A stretch of DNA of 64,000 nucleotides from Oricola thermophila (GCF_013358405.1 NZ_CP054836.1:310001-374000); one strand, 5' to 3'. Shown: positions 9,436-17,613, counted from the first letter of the stretch. Numbers and translations are program-made. Notes: generated by a model from the sequence alone, not told the origin.

Positions 9436-9453
9436 TGACAACTGTATCTGTCA
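9436..9453. promoter_or_regulatory. Imperfect 18-bp dyad between luxR and the lipid kinase gene
   Basis: TGACA-N8-TGTCA lies in the divergent gap, about 105 bp from each start. The size suits a LuxR-type operator, but only the outer five positions of each half are symmetric, so it could equally be a promoter element (TTTGACA). Confidence 0.25.
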
Positions 9454-9560
9454 GCGCACCATTTCCCGACGCAATTCCGGGGCCTACTGTCCTTGTGCGG
9501 GAGCCGGAAATCCCGGGGCGGCCGACGCCGCGACCGGACAACAGCGGAGCAATGCAGTTC

Positions 9561-10472
9561 ATGCGGTTTGCCGCCGTCATCAATCAGGATGCCTCGACGA
9601 TGAAAGGCATTTCGCGCGACCGGATCGCCGGTTGCCTGCGCGACGGTTTCGCTGCGCGCGACCATTCGATCTCGACAAGCTTCGTTGCGGGCAGGGAGAT
9701 CAAGGCGGCGCTGCAGGCCGCGAGGGACGACGAAAAGACCGATGCGGTGATCGCCGGCGGCGGCGACGGAACGATCTCGATGGCCGCGGGCCTGATGCAG
9801 GGAACCGGAAAGGCGCTCGCGGTTCTGCCCGGCGGCAACATGAACCTGTTCGCCCGATCGCTCGGCATCCCGCTCGACCTTCCGGCGGCGGTCGCCGCAC
9901 TGGCTGCCGGGCGACCGATGGCGGCCGACATCGCCTTCGCCAATGACAGGCCGTTCATCCACGAGTTCTCGCTCGGGCTGCATCCGGAAGTGGTCGAGTT
10001 GCGCGACCGGGAGGCGTTCGGCGCCCGGCTCGGCAAGGTGGTCGCTACAATGCGGTCGCTGTGGCGGGTCCTGCTCAGGCCGCCGCGCGTGCGCGTGTGG
10101 CTCGATGACGGCGACGGCGAGCGCGCGGTCGCGGCCGCCGCGCTGGCGATTTCCAACAACCCGTTCGGGGAGGGGCATCTGCCCTATGCCGACAGGGTCG
10201 ATGGCGGGGTGCTGGGCGTCTATATCGTCCATACGCTGAACCCCGCGGAACTGGCGGCGATCGCTGCGCGGATGTCGACCGGCGGATGGATGGACACGAG
10301 GGACGTCGAGGCCTTTACCGCGACGACGCTGCGGCTGACACGGGACGGGCCGATCAAGGCGGCGATCGACGGAGAACTGGCCAGGATGCCGGGCTCTGTG
10401 ACGGTGCGCATCGCGCCGGGGGCGCTGACGGTGATCGCGCCGCGCGAGGAAGACGCGGTGCGCGGCCAGTAG
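9561..10472 (+). CDS. Diacylglycerol kinase-family lipid kinase
   Basis: This is a protein of about 303 residues with the DAGK catalytic domain. It opens RFAAVINQDAST, carries the ATP-binding glycine motif IAGGGDGTISMAA and then LPGGNMNLFARSLG. The C-terminal lobe contains SNNPFGEGHLPYADRVDGGVLG, typical of the YegS/BmrU group. Such enzymes phosphorylate diacylglycerol or related lipids with ATP. ATG 9561 has GGAG 11 bases upstream; ATG 9552 is only two bases from it. A much longer frame from 9435 has a non-homologous extension. Confidence 0.88.
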   Translation: MRFAAVINQDASTMKGISRDRIAGCLRDGFAARDHSISTSFVAGREIKAALQAARDDEKTDAVIAGGGDGTISMAAGLMQGTGKALAVLPGGNMNLFARSLGIPLDLPAAVAALAAGRPMAADIAFANDRPFIHEFSLGLHPEVVELRDREAFGARLGKVVATMRSLWRVLLRPPRVRVWLDDGDGERAVAAAALAISNNPFGEGHLPYADRVDGGVLGVYIVHTLNPAELAAIAARMSTGGWMDTRDVEAFTATTLRLTRDGPIKAAIDGELARMPGSVTVRIAPGALTVIAPREEDAVRGQ

Positions 10473-10482
10473 CGCAACGGAA

Positions 10483-10506
10483 AGAGGCGGGCCGGGGCCC
10501 GCCTCT
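10483..10506. terminator. Bidirectional hairpin terminator candidate
   Basis: AGAGGCGGGC and GCCCGCCTCT form a perfect 10-bp stem around a four-base loop (CGGG). It is centred between the convergent lipid kinase and isocitrate lyase genes. No long T-run follows on either strand. Confidence 0.65.
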
Positions 10507-10530
10507 CCCTCCTCCCGAAGGTTCGCCGGG

Positions 10531-12126
10531 TCAGGCGGCGAACTGGTTCATCGTGTTGGCCGCGCCGCCCGCCTTCAACGCGGCCTCGCCGGCGAAATAC
10601 TCCTTGTGGTCGTCGCCGATGTCGGTGCCGGCCATGTTCTGGTGCCTGACGCAGGCGATGCCCTGCCGGATCTCGGCGCGCTGGACGTTCTTCACGTAGC
10701 CCAGCATGCCCTCCTCGCCGAAATACTCCCGGGCCAGGTTGTCGGTCGACAGCGCCGCCGTGTGGTAGGTCGGCAGGGTGATGAGGTGGTGGAAGATGCC
10801 GGCCTCGCGGGAGGCGTCGCGCTGGAAGGTGCGGATGCGCTCGTCGGCCTCGGCCGCCAGCTCGGAACCGTCATAGGCGGCGCTCATCAGCGTCTCGCGG
10901 TCATAGGCGGAGACGTCGCGGCCCTCCTCCTTCCAGGCATCGTAGACCTGTTGGCGGAAGTTCAGGGTCCAGTTGAAGGACGGCGAGTTGTTGTAGACCA
11001 GCTTGGCGTCCGGCACGACCTCGCGGATGCGCTTCATCATGCCGCCGATCTGCCCGATATGCGGCTTCTCGGTCTCGATCCAGATCAGGTCCGCGCCGTT
11101 CTGCAGCGAGGTGATCGAGTCGAGGACGCAGCGGTCCTCGCCGGTGCCCGGGCGGAACTGGAACAGGTTGGAGGGCAGGCGCTTAGGACGCAGCAGCTTG
11201 CCGTCGCGGCTGATGACGACATCGTTCGGGCCGATCTCCTCCGGCGTGACCTCGTCGCAGTCGAGGAAGGAATTGTACTGGTCGCCGAGATCGCCCGGCT
11301 CCCTGGAATAGGCGATCTGCTTGGTCAGGCCGGCACCCAGCGAGTCGGTGCGGGTGACGATGATGCCGTCCTCGACGCCGAGCTCGAGGAAGGCGTAGCG
11401 GCAGGCGCGGACCTTGGCGAGGAATTCCTCGTGCGGGACGGTGACCTTGCCGTCCTGGTGGCCGCACTGCTTCTCGTCGGAGACCTGGTTCTCGATCTGC
11501 AGGGCGCAGGCGCCCGCCTCGATCATCTTCTTGGCCAGGAGGTAGGTCGCCTCGGCATTGCCGAAACCGGCGTCGATGTCGGCGATGATCGGCACGATGT
11601 GGGTCTCGTGGTTGTCGATCCTGTGCCGGATCTCGCGCTCGCGGTTGGCGTCGCCGGCCTCGCGGGCGGCATCCAGCTCGCGGAACAGCAGGTTCAGCTC
11701 GCGCGCATCGGCCTGGCGCAGGAAGGTGTAGAGCTCCTCGATCAGCGCCGGGACTGCGGTCTTCTCGTGCATCGACTGGTCCGGCAGCGGGCCGAACTCG
11801 GAACGCAGCGCGGCGACCATCCAGCCGGAGAGATAGAGGTAGCGGCCCTTGGTGGTGCCGAAATGCTTCTTGATGGAGATCATCTTCTGCTGGCCGATGA
11901 AGCCGTGCCAGCAGCCCAGCGACTGGGTGTAGTTGGCCGGATCGCGGTCATAGGCGGCCATGTCCTCGCGCATGATCTTCGCGGTGTAGCGGGCGATGTC
12001 GAGGCCGGTCCTGAACCGGTTCATCGCCTTCATGCGGGCGACCGCCTCGGCGTCGATGGCGTTCCATTTGCCGCCATGGCCGTCGATGAGTTCGCGCGCC
12101 TGCTCGATGTCCTGCGTGTATGACAT
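10531..12126 (-). CDS. aceA: Isocitrate lyase (long form)
   Basis: This 531-residue enzyme cleaves isocitrate to glyoxylate and succinate, the first step of the glyoxylate shunt, which allows growth on acetate and fatty acids. The catalytic cysteine is in KQCGH at residues 219-223. Metal-site and substrate segments include IADIDAGFGN and VYNNSPSFNW. Length and the KQCGHQDGKVTV wording fit the long pseudomonad/alphaproteobacterial class rather than the ~430-residue E. coli type. ATG 12126 begins MSYTQDIEQARELI; the frame extends upstream without homology. An acyl-CoA synthetase gene lies 5.6 kb away. The upstream gap carries several dyads. Confidence 0.96.
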   Translation of the reverse strand: MSYTQDIEQARELIDGHGGKWNAIDAEAVARMKAMNRFRTGLDIARYTAKIMREDMAAYDRDPANYTQSLGCWHGFIGQQKMISIKKHFGTTKGRYLYLSGWMVAALRSEFGPLPDQSMHEKTAVPALIEELYTFLRQADARELNLLFRELDAAREAGDANREREIRHRIDNHETHIVPIIADIDAGFGNAEATYLLAKKMIEAGACALQIENQVSDEKQCGHQDGKVTVPHEEFLAKVRACRYAFLELGVEDGIIVTRTDSLGAGLTKQIAYSREPGDLGDQYNSFLDCDEVTPEEIGPNDVVISRDGKLLRPKRLPSNLFQFRPGTGEDRCVLDSITSLQNGADLIWIETEKPHIGQIGGMMKRIREVVPDAKLVYNNSPSFNWTLNFRQQVYDAWKEEGRDVSAYDRETLMSAAYDGSELAAEADERIRTFQRDASREAGIFHHLITLPTYHTAALSTDNLAREYFGEEGMLGYVKNVQRAEIRQGIACVRHQNMAGTDIGDDHKEYFAGEAALKAGGAANTMNQFAA

Positions 12127-12190
12127 GTCGGTTCCTCTCTGTCGTCTTGTAAAAATCGGTAATGCTGCAATGCGAGAGAGAGGGCGGAAT

Positions 12191-12239
12191 GTCACGAATT
12201 TCGCGCATTTCCGGCCGGAAAATCGTGTCGAAATGTGAC
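12191..12239. promoter_or_regulatory. 49-bp imperfect inverted repeat upstream of aceA
   Basis: Outer arms GTCAC/GTGAC (12191-12195, 12235-12239), middle TTTCG/CGAAA (12199-12203, 12229-12233) and a perfect centre TTTCCGGCCGGAAA (12208-12221) form a nested dyad. It begins 65 bp before the aceA start. It is probably a regulator binding region or a structured leader. Confidence 0.45.
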
Positions 12240-12262
12240 GGAGCGGCGCGGCTGGCGGTAAA

Positions 12263-12281
12263 CTTGTAAAATATTTACAAG
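12263..12281. promoter_or_regulatory. Perfect operator-like dyad upstream of aceA
   Basis: CTTGTAAAATATTTACAAG is an exact 8-3-8 inverted repeat 137 bp upstream of the aceA start. A related half-site, CTTGTAAAA, recurs at about 12146-12154, next to the aceA start codon. This fits a dimeric acetate- or acyl-CoA-responsive regulator, which cannot be identified here. Confidence 0.5.
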
Positions 12282-12304
12282 GTGCGCCCCGTCGCGGGGC
12301 GCAC
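12282..12304 (-). terminator. Terminator hairpin after the EF-hand gene
   Basis: GTGCGCCCC and GGGGCGCAC form a 9-bp stem with a five-base loop, 26 bp past the EF-hand gene stop. On the minus strand it is followed by the AT-rich dyad (CTTGTAAATATTTT), which gives a partial U-tract. Confidence 0.6.
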
Positions 12305-12329
12305 CCTCGATGGCGGGCCGGAGCCGCGG

Positions 12330-12548
12330 TCAGCCGGCGAGCGCGGCGAATTCCTCGGGGGACAGGTCGCCCGAGCCGTCGGCATCGGCGGCCGCGAAGG
12401 CGTCCTCGGTCAGCTCCGGCATCGCCGCCATGGCCTCGTCCATCGAAACCGTGCCGGACGCGTCGGCGTCGACCTCGGCGAACTCGGCGGCCATGGCCAG
12501 GCCGGTGGCTGCCGCGAGCGCGGCGACGGCTACGAGAAGTTTCTTCAT
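12330..12548 (-). CDS. Secreted small EF-hand protein
   Basis: This 72-residue protein has a signal peptide (MKKLLVAVAALAAATGLAMA) and two EF-hand calcium loops, DADASGTVSMDE and DADGSGDLSPEE. The loops have Asp, Asp, Ser, Thr/Asp and Glu at the usual chelating positions. It should be periplasmic or secreted and bind Ca2+; its partner is unknown. ATG 12548 has a GGGAG site; an in-frame ATG at 12563 is less well placed. It stands alone between aceA and the hypothetical gene. Confidence 0.85.
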   Translation of the reverse strand: MKKLLVAVAALAAATGLAMAAEFAEVDADASGTVSMDEAMAAMPELTEDAFAAADADGSGDLSPEEFAALAG

Positions 12549-12849
12549 GGTGACATCTCCCATCTTCGTTTCCGGGCCGCGGGTGCGGCCCGATCCCGCC
12601 GCGAGGCATTCGCGGCGCCACGGATCGTGTCGGCCAATTGTGGCGGGCGATTGGATCAATCTTGGCGAAAATTGGAACGGCATTTTCGGAAACCCGTTCT
12701 GAATCAACAGGTTATGCCCGTCTCACACACGATTTCCAACGGAAATTCCGAGGGATTTACCGGGAGGACGGGGGCGCCGGGGCGCGCGTCGGCGCCCCCG
12801 CGTCGGACGGGCGGGGCGTCGAGGGGCGAGGATTTCGGAAATGCCGCGC
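12549..12849. other. Non-coding gap upstream of the EF-hand gene
   Basis: These 301 bases lie between the EF-hand start and the end of the next minus-strand gene. They hold the EF-hand gene leader and a GC-rich stretch (12780-12830). I see no convincing gene, RNA or terminator in them. Confidence 0.5.
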
Positions 12850-13827
12850 TCATGACGTGTTCCAGGCGTCGAGTGCCAGGGTGTGGCATTCCTTCAGCAC
12901 CTCCCCGATTTCGCTCCTTGGTCGCCTTCGCCAGCCCGGCGGCGGGGCGGGGCGGAAGGGGCGGAAGCGCCAGGGGGATGGCCGCCGGACGGCGTCGGGC
13001 GAAAGGCCCTTGATCTCGCCCGCGTCCGCCAATTGGATTCGCTCGATGGCGTGGGCGAAGCGCGCCCGCCAGCGGGCGAGGCGGGCGGCCTGACCGTCGA
13101 GATCGTCCAGCGCCAGCGCGAGCGCCCGGATGCGCCGCGACAGGGCGCGGGCGTCCACCAGCTCGCCGGGGTCGCGGTCCGGATCGGGCCAGTCGTTTTC
13201 CTCGTCCTCGTCGTATTCGAGGAAGACGTGGCCGAAGGGGCCGTCCAGCCCGGTGACGTCGAACAGGAAGGGTGCGTATCGCTTCCACGGGTCGAACAGG
13301 GCGAAGGAAGGCCGGTCGCGGTACAGGTCGAGTAGTTCGGCGTCGGAGGGGGCGGCGTCCGGCTGCCCGCGCTTGCCGTCGTCGGCGGGGCCGACCGGGC
13401 GTTTGCCCTCGTCCGGGTCGTCGTCACGGAGGATGACCGTGAGCGCGCTGTTCTTCGGCTCCGGTGCGGGCGCGGCATTCAGGGAATGGTCCCTCGGGTC
13501 ATCCCCGGTCCTCGGCTCAAGGCCGGGGATGGAGGGGGCGGTCCCGTCATCCTCGCAATCGGTGCCGGGGATGGCAGGAGATTGCCTGCCGCGCGGTTCC
13601 GCCTTGCGCGTGACGACCGTCACCAGCTTGCAGGCGGCCATGGCGACCAGGCGACGCGCGGCGAACTCGGCGGGGCGCAGGACCGACAGGATGCGGGCGC
13701 GCAGGCCGCGCGGCAGGTAGACCAGCGAGCGGCCCGTCCTTATCCCCGCCATGAAGAACAGCCGCGCGACGATCCTGAGAAGATCGTCCAGGTTCCGCTC
13801 CACCGCTCGTTCCCAGTCGAATTCCAT
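12850..13827 (-). CDS. Hypothetical protein with repeat-derived linker
   Basis: This is a 325-residue protein of unrecognised function. The N terminus (about 1-75, MEFDWERAVERNLDDLLRIV, then RARILSVLRPAEFAARRLV) is helical and arginine-rich. The middle (about 75-165) is low-complexity and acidic. The C-terminal part contains PSFALFDPWKRYAPFLFDV and a charged EYDEDEENDWPDPDRD stretch. The helical N terminus joined to an FDPWKR-type core looks like a rhizobial conserved hypothetical, but I cannot name a family. The linker coincides with palindromic DNA repeats (13501-13575), which suggests in-frame repeat insertion. Confidence 0.7.
   Translation of the reverse strand: MEFDWERAVERNLDDLLRIVARLFFMAGIRTGRSLVYLPRGLRARILSVLRPAEFAARRLVAMAACKLVTVVTRKAEPRGRQSPAIPGTDCEDDGTAPSIPGLEPRTGDDPRDHSLNAAPAPEPKNSALTVILRDDDPDEGKRPVGPADDGKRGQPDAAPSDAELLDLYRDRPSFALFDPWKRYAPFLFDVTGLDGPFGHVFLEYDEDEENDWPDPDRDPGELVDARALSRRIRALALALDDLDGQAARLARWRARFAHAIERIQLADAGEIKGLSPDAVRRPSPWRFRPFRPAPPPGWRRRPRSEIGEVLKECHTLALDAWNTS
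13501..13575. repeat. RPE/REP-like palindromic repeat inside a coding region
   Basis: ATCCCCGG (13501-13508) and CCGGGGAT (13523-13530) flank a 14-base spacer. A second, degraded copy follows (ATCCTCG...CGGGGAT, about 13550-13572). The wording (TCATCCCCGG, CGGCTCAAGGCCGGGGATG) is like the intergenic palindromes common in alphaproteobacteria, here placed in frame within the hypothetical gene. Confidence 0.6.
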
Positions 13828-14006
13828 CGCCTTCTCCGCAACTACCGGGAGGAGGGTAAGAAAGGGCCGGATGCGGTGAACAAGTTTTCGCGGGAATGGC
13901 GGGATTCCGGGGAAGGGGCGCGGGATTTATCCAACGGGGTGGAGACTTCGCGCTTATTTTCCTGACTTTGGGGATCAGGGGATACGGCCAGTGCTCGCAA
14001 GTTTTG

Positions 14007-14951
14007 CTACAAGTCTCCTTCCTTTCGATCCAGCCACCACTGAAGCTCGTGTATGCGCGCCTCTACGGCTTCCAATTTTGCGGAAGCCCATAACATTGGA
14101 TACATTGATCCGCCTTTAACTAGCGAAGCCCGTAGGTCTGCTTTGCTGTCAGCATATGCAGCCCACTTGGATTGATTTTCCGCAAGAAGGAGCGGATCAA
14201 CATCCTCGTCATTTGCTACTTGGGTAACGATTTCGTCGAGGTGTTTTAGCCTTTCATCTAAGGTAGCTTTGGCTACCACGTTCATTTGCATTTGCGTACG
14301 CGGAATCGAGCCTTTGAGTCTTTCTACGATTAACCAGTCTGTAGCCTGAATGAATTGCTGCGTTGCATCCAAGAAACCATCAAGCTCATCAATTTCGTAA
14401 GGTTGTTCGCGCGGTAGTTCATGTACCACTATGTGGCGGACCCATAGAACGCGGGCCAACTGCGCTGCCATTAAGTCGAAGTCTTTTATAATGGGGGGTA
14501 GAGGCCATGTTTCCTGATCGTCAGTCCAGCGCTCATGAGCCCTTGTCAATCCGCCCTTGAAATCTGGAATAAGCTCTTCAAATGTAGCGAGAATTCTGTC
14601 AAAACTATGGGTGGATATTGAATGGGAAACAATATCTCCAATCGACAACTTTTTCTCATGGGTGTTTATTAGAAACAAAAAATCTATTCGCGTTCCTTTT
14701 GTTAGTTTCTCTGCTCGTTCTGTGTAGGGTGATCCGCTGTCAACTAGTTCTCGGATTGCCTCTCGTATAAATATCTCAAGAACTGTTACAATGCGGCACG
14801 GGATAAAATCGCTAAGTGAAGCGGCTACATCTTTTACAGAATGCCATTCTGTCCTGAGTCTTTCGATTTCGTTTGACAGTTCTATTCCGAGCCGCGGTCT
14901 GCCTCTTCGTTCTTTCCACTCAACAATCTGATCGATGGTGTTGGAGGGCAT
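14007..14951 (-). CDS. HEPN-domain protein with LprI-like (DUF1311-like) C terminus
   Basis: This is a 314-residue cytoplasmic protein (no signal peptide) in clearly AT-rich DNA with unlike codon use, so probably acquired. Residues about 60-215 look like a HEPN domain. They are helical, with the RHIVVH motif (R-x4-H, the HEPN RNase signature) in LARVLWVRHIVVHELP. The last ~90 residues resemble LprI/DUF1311: LDERLKHLDEIV, then an NQSKWAAYADSK core, GGSMYPMLW and a VEARIHELQWWL ending. HEPN proteins with intact R-x4-6-H are often RNases in toxin-antitoxin or defence systems; no nucleotidyltransferase partner is adjacent. The start five bases after the uvrD stop is a guess. Confidence 0.72.
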   Translation of the reverse strand: MPSNTIDQIVEWKERRGRPRLGIELSNEIERLRTEWHSVKDVAASLSDFIPCRIVTVLEIFIREAIRELVDSGSPYTERAEKLTKGTRIDFLFLINTHEKKLSIGDIVSHSISTHSFDRILATFEELIPDFKGGLTRAHERWTDDQETWPLPPIIKDFDLMAAQLARVLWVRHIVVHELPREQPYEIDELDGFLDATQQFIQATDWLIVERLKGSIPRTQMQMNVVAKATLDERLKHLDEIVTQVANDEDVDPLLLAENQSKWAAYADSKADLRASLVKGGSMYPMLWASAKLEAVEARIHELQWWLDRKEGDL

Positions 14952-14955
14952 GGCT

Positions 14956-17613
14956 TCACACCCGCTCCACAAACCCGTCCAGCACGCGCTTCTCGCCGGC
15001 CTTGTCGAAGGCGACGGTGAGCTTGTTGCCGTCGACGGCGACGACGTTGCCGTTGCCGAACTTGAGGTGGAAGACGCGGTCGCCGACCGCGAACTCCGAC
15101 GGCGTGTCGGCCACCGACTTCGCCACCAGCTCGCCCTCGATGACGCGGCCCTTCACCGACTTCCGCCCGGCGCCGTAGCCGGAATCCGCCTCGCCATAGC
15201 CGATGCGCTCGACGCCGACGCCGGAGCGCGAGCCCCAGTTCCTCGCCGTGGCATCGGTGCGGTTGGCGCGCGCGCGCTGCCAGCCCGGCGAGGGGCGGTC
15301 TGAGGAGAACGGGTCCGCCCGGTCGAAGCGCGAGGCGCCGTAGGAGCCGTAGCCGCCGCCGACGCCGGTCGGCTCGGCAACGTCGCAATGGGCCGCCGGC
15401 AGCTCGTCCAGGAAGCGCGAGGGCAGGGTGCCCTGCCACATGCCGTGGATGCGCCGGTTGGAGGTGAACCAGATGTGGCAGTTGGTCTTGGCGCGCGTCA
15501 GGCCGACATAGGCCAGGCGGCGCTCCTCCTCCAGGCCGGAGCGGCCGCCCTCGTCCAGCGAGCGCTGGTGCGGGAACAGGCCCTCCTCCCAGCCGGGCAG
15601 GAACACGGTGCCGAACTCCAGCCCCTTGGCGGCGTGCAGGGTCATGATGTTTACAGCGTCAAGATGCTCCTTCTGCTCGGCGTCCATGACCAGGCTGACA
15701 TGTTCCAGGAAGGCGCGCAGGCTCTCGAACTCCTCCATGGCGCGGACCAGCTCCTTGAGGTTCTCCAGCCGGCCCGGCGCCTCGGCGGAGCGGTCGTTCT
15801 GCCACATGGCGGTGTAGCCGGACTCGTCGAGGATCGTCTCGGCAAGCTCGGGATGCGGGGTGCGGTCCATGCGCTCGCGCCAGCGGTCGAAGCTCTCCAC
15901 CAGCTCGCGCAGGGCGGCGCGGGGCTTCGGCTTCATCTCCTCGGTGGCGACGATATCGCGCGCGGCCTCCAGCATCGGGATGCCGCGGGCGCGGGCATGA
16001 TCGTGGACGAGGCGGACGGAGGCATCGCCGAGGCCGCGCTTCGGGGTGTTGACGATGCGCTCGAAGGCGAGGTCGTCCGCCGGCTGGGCGACAACGCGCA
16101 GATAGGCCATGGCATCGCGGATCTCCATGCGCTCGTAGAAGCGCGGGCCGCCGATGATGCGGTACTCGATGCCCATGCGGATGAAGCGGTCCTCGAACTC
16201 GCGCATCTGGAAGGAGGCGCGCACCAGGATCGCCATGTCGTCGAGGTCGTGGCCGTTGCGCTGCAGCGCCTCGATCTCCTCGCCGATGGCGCGGGCCTCC
16301 TCGTCGGAATCCCAGGCGGCGTGGACCTGCACCTTGGCGTGGTCGGGGTCGGCGGCCTCGGTGAACAGCGTCTTGCCGAGCCGGCCCTCGTTGTGGGCGA
16401 TCAGGTGGGAGGCGGCGCCGAGAATGTGCTGCGTGGAGCGGTAGTTGCGCTCCAGCCGGATCACCGTGGCGCCGGGAAAGTCCTTCTCGAAGCGCAGGAT
16501 GTTGTCCACCTCCGCGCCGCGCCAGCCGTAGATCGACTGGTCGTCGTCGCCGACACAACAGATATTCACGCTCACGGGCCGTTCCGCGCCTTGCGGCGCC
16601 GGCCCTCCGCCTTCGGCGGCCCGGTTTGCGCTTACGGCCGGGCGTTCGCTGCGCGAACCGGCCTCCGCGGGGGCGGACGAAAAGTCGTCCGGCGCGCGGT
16701 CGCGCGCTCCGCCTTCGGCGGGGGAGGCGGAGCCCGAGACATAGGGCGCCGGGGCCTCGGCAAGCCCGGCATCCTTCGATGCCGGCCTTTGCGCCAGCAG
16801 GCGCAGCCACATGTATTGCGCGGTGTTGGTGTCCTGGTACTCGTCGACCAGGATGTAGCGGAACTTGCGGTGATACTCGGCCAGCACGTCCGGGTTGTCG
16901 CGCAGCAGGCGGATGGGGTGGCAGAGCAGGTCGCCGAAATCGCAGGCGTTGAGCGTCTTCAGGCGGTCCTGGTAGGCGGCGAACAGCTCGCGGCCCCTGC
17001 CCTCGCCGAAGGCGCGGGCGTCGCCCTCCGGGATGTCGCGCGGGCCCCAGCCCTTGTTCTTCCAGCCGTCGATCATGTGGGCGAAGGAGCGCGGCGTCCA
17101 GCGCTTGTCGTCGAGGCCCTCGGCCTGGATCACCTGCTTGACGAGGCGGACCTGGTCGTCGGTGTCGAGAATGGTGAAATCGGAGCGCAGGCCGGCAAGC
17201 TCGGCGTGCCGGCGCAGGATCTTCACGCCGATGGAGTGGAAGGTGCCGAGCCAGGGCATGCCCTCGATCGCCTCGCCGACGAGGACGCCGATGCGCTCCT
17301 TCATCTCGCGCGCGGCCTTGTTGGTGAAGGTGACGGCGAGGATCTGCGAGGGGAAGGCGAGGCCGAGCGACAATATGTGGGCGATGCGGGTGGTCAGGAC
17401 CCGCGTCTTGCCGGTGCCGGCGCCCGCCAGGACGAGAACCGGGCCCTCGGTGGTCTCCACCGCGCGGCGCTGCTCGGGATTCAGGCCCTCCAGATAGGAC
17501 GGGGCTTGCTGCCGGCGGGCGGCCATGGCGCGCGCGGCGATGGAGCCTTGCGCCGGTTCCGGGCGCGGCGGCTCGTCGTCGCCGAAGGGGATGTCGTCGA
17601 ATGGATCGCTCAT
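14956..17613 (-). CDS. uvrD: UvrD/PcrA-type DNA helicase
   Basis: This 885-residue SF1A 3'-5' helicase acts in repair and replication restart. Motif I is LAGAGTGKT (62-70), motif II VDEYQDTN (256-263) and motif III GDDDQSIYGWRG (355-366), with later motifs including VRLVHDHA and LYVGLTRAK-like AYVGLTRAK. The last ~55 residues form the PcrA-type tail (FAVGDRVFHLKFGNGNVV). Between motifs II and III is an Ala/Pro/Glu-rich insertion of about 70 residues (277-347) absent from usual UvrD. ATG 17613 begins MSDPFDDIPFGDDEPP; the frame extends upstream without homology. It diverges from the acyl-CoA synthetase gene. Confidence 0.95.
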   Translation of the reverse strand: MSDPFDDIPFGDDEPPRPEPAQGSIAARAMAARRQQAPSYLEGLNPEQRRAVETTEGPVLVLAGAGTGKTRVLTTRIAHILSLGLAFPSQILAVTFTNKAAREMKERIGVLVGEAIEGMPWLGTFHSIGVKILRRHAELAGLRSDFTILDTDDQVRLVKQVIQAEGLDDKRWTPRSFAHMIDGWKNKGWGPRDIPEGDARAFGEGRGRELFAAYQDRLKTLNACDFGDLLCHPIRLLRDNPDVLAEYHRKFRYILVDEYQDTNTAQYMWLRLLAQRPASKDAGLAEAPAPYVSGSASPAEGGARDRAPDDFSSAPAEAGSRSERPAVSANRAAEGGGPAPQGAERPVSVNICCVGDDDQSIYGWRGAEVDNILRFEKDFPGATVIRLERNYRSTQHILGAASHLIAHNEGRLGKTLFTEAADPDHAKVQVHAAWDSDEEARAIGEEIEALQRNGHDLDDMAILVRASFQMREFEDRFIRMGIEYRIIGGPRFYERMEIRDAMAYLRVVAQPADDLAFERIVNTPKRGLGDASVRLVHDHARARGIPMLEAARDIVATEEMKPKPRAALRELVESFDRWRERMDRTPHPELAETILDESGYTAMWQNDRSAEAPGRLENLKELVRAMEEFESLRAFLEHVSLVMDAEQKEHLDAVNIMTLHAAKGLEFGTVFLPGWEEGLFPHQRSLDEGGRSGLEEERRLAYVGLTRAKTNCHIWFTSNRRIHGMWQGTLPSRFLDELPAAHCDVAEPTGVGGGYGSYGASRFDRADPFSSDRPSPGWQRARANRTDATARNWGSRSGVGVERIGYGEADSGYGAGRKSVKGRVIEGELVAKSVADTPSEFAVGDRVFHLKFGNGNVVAVDGNKLTVAFDKAGEKRVLDGFVERV
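16573..16785. repeat. Palindrome-rich in-frame insertion in uvrD
   Basis: This stretch encodes the extra ~70 residues between helicase motifs II and III. It contains two identical 15-mers, CTCCGCCTTCGGCGG, at 16605-16619 and 16707-16721, each itself a hairpin (CCGCC-TTC-GGCGG). Further GC palindromes (GCGCCTTGCGGCGC) are also present. The composition suggests a mobile palindromic element tolerated in frame. Confidence 0.6.

Noticed and set aside
9436..9453. Confident lux box
   Set aside because: Only the outer five positions of each half are symmetric; it is kept as a low-confidence dyad.
8543..9946. 467-residue frame opposite the luxR gene
   Set aside because: It covers luxR on the other strand and part of the lipid kinase in another frame; composition is that of a shadow.
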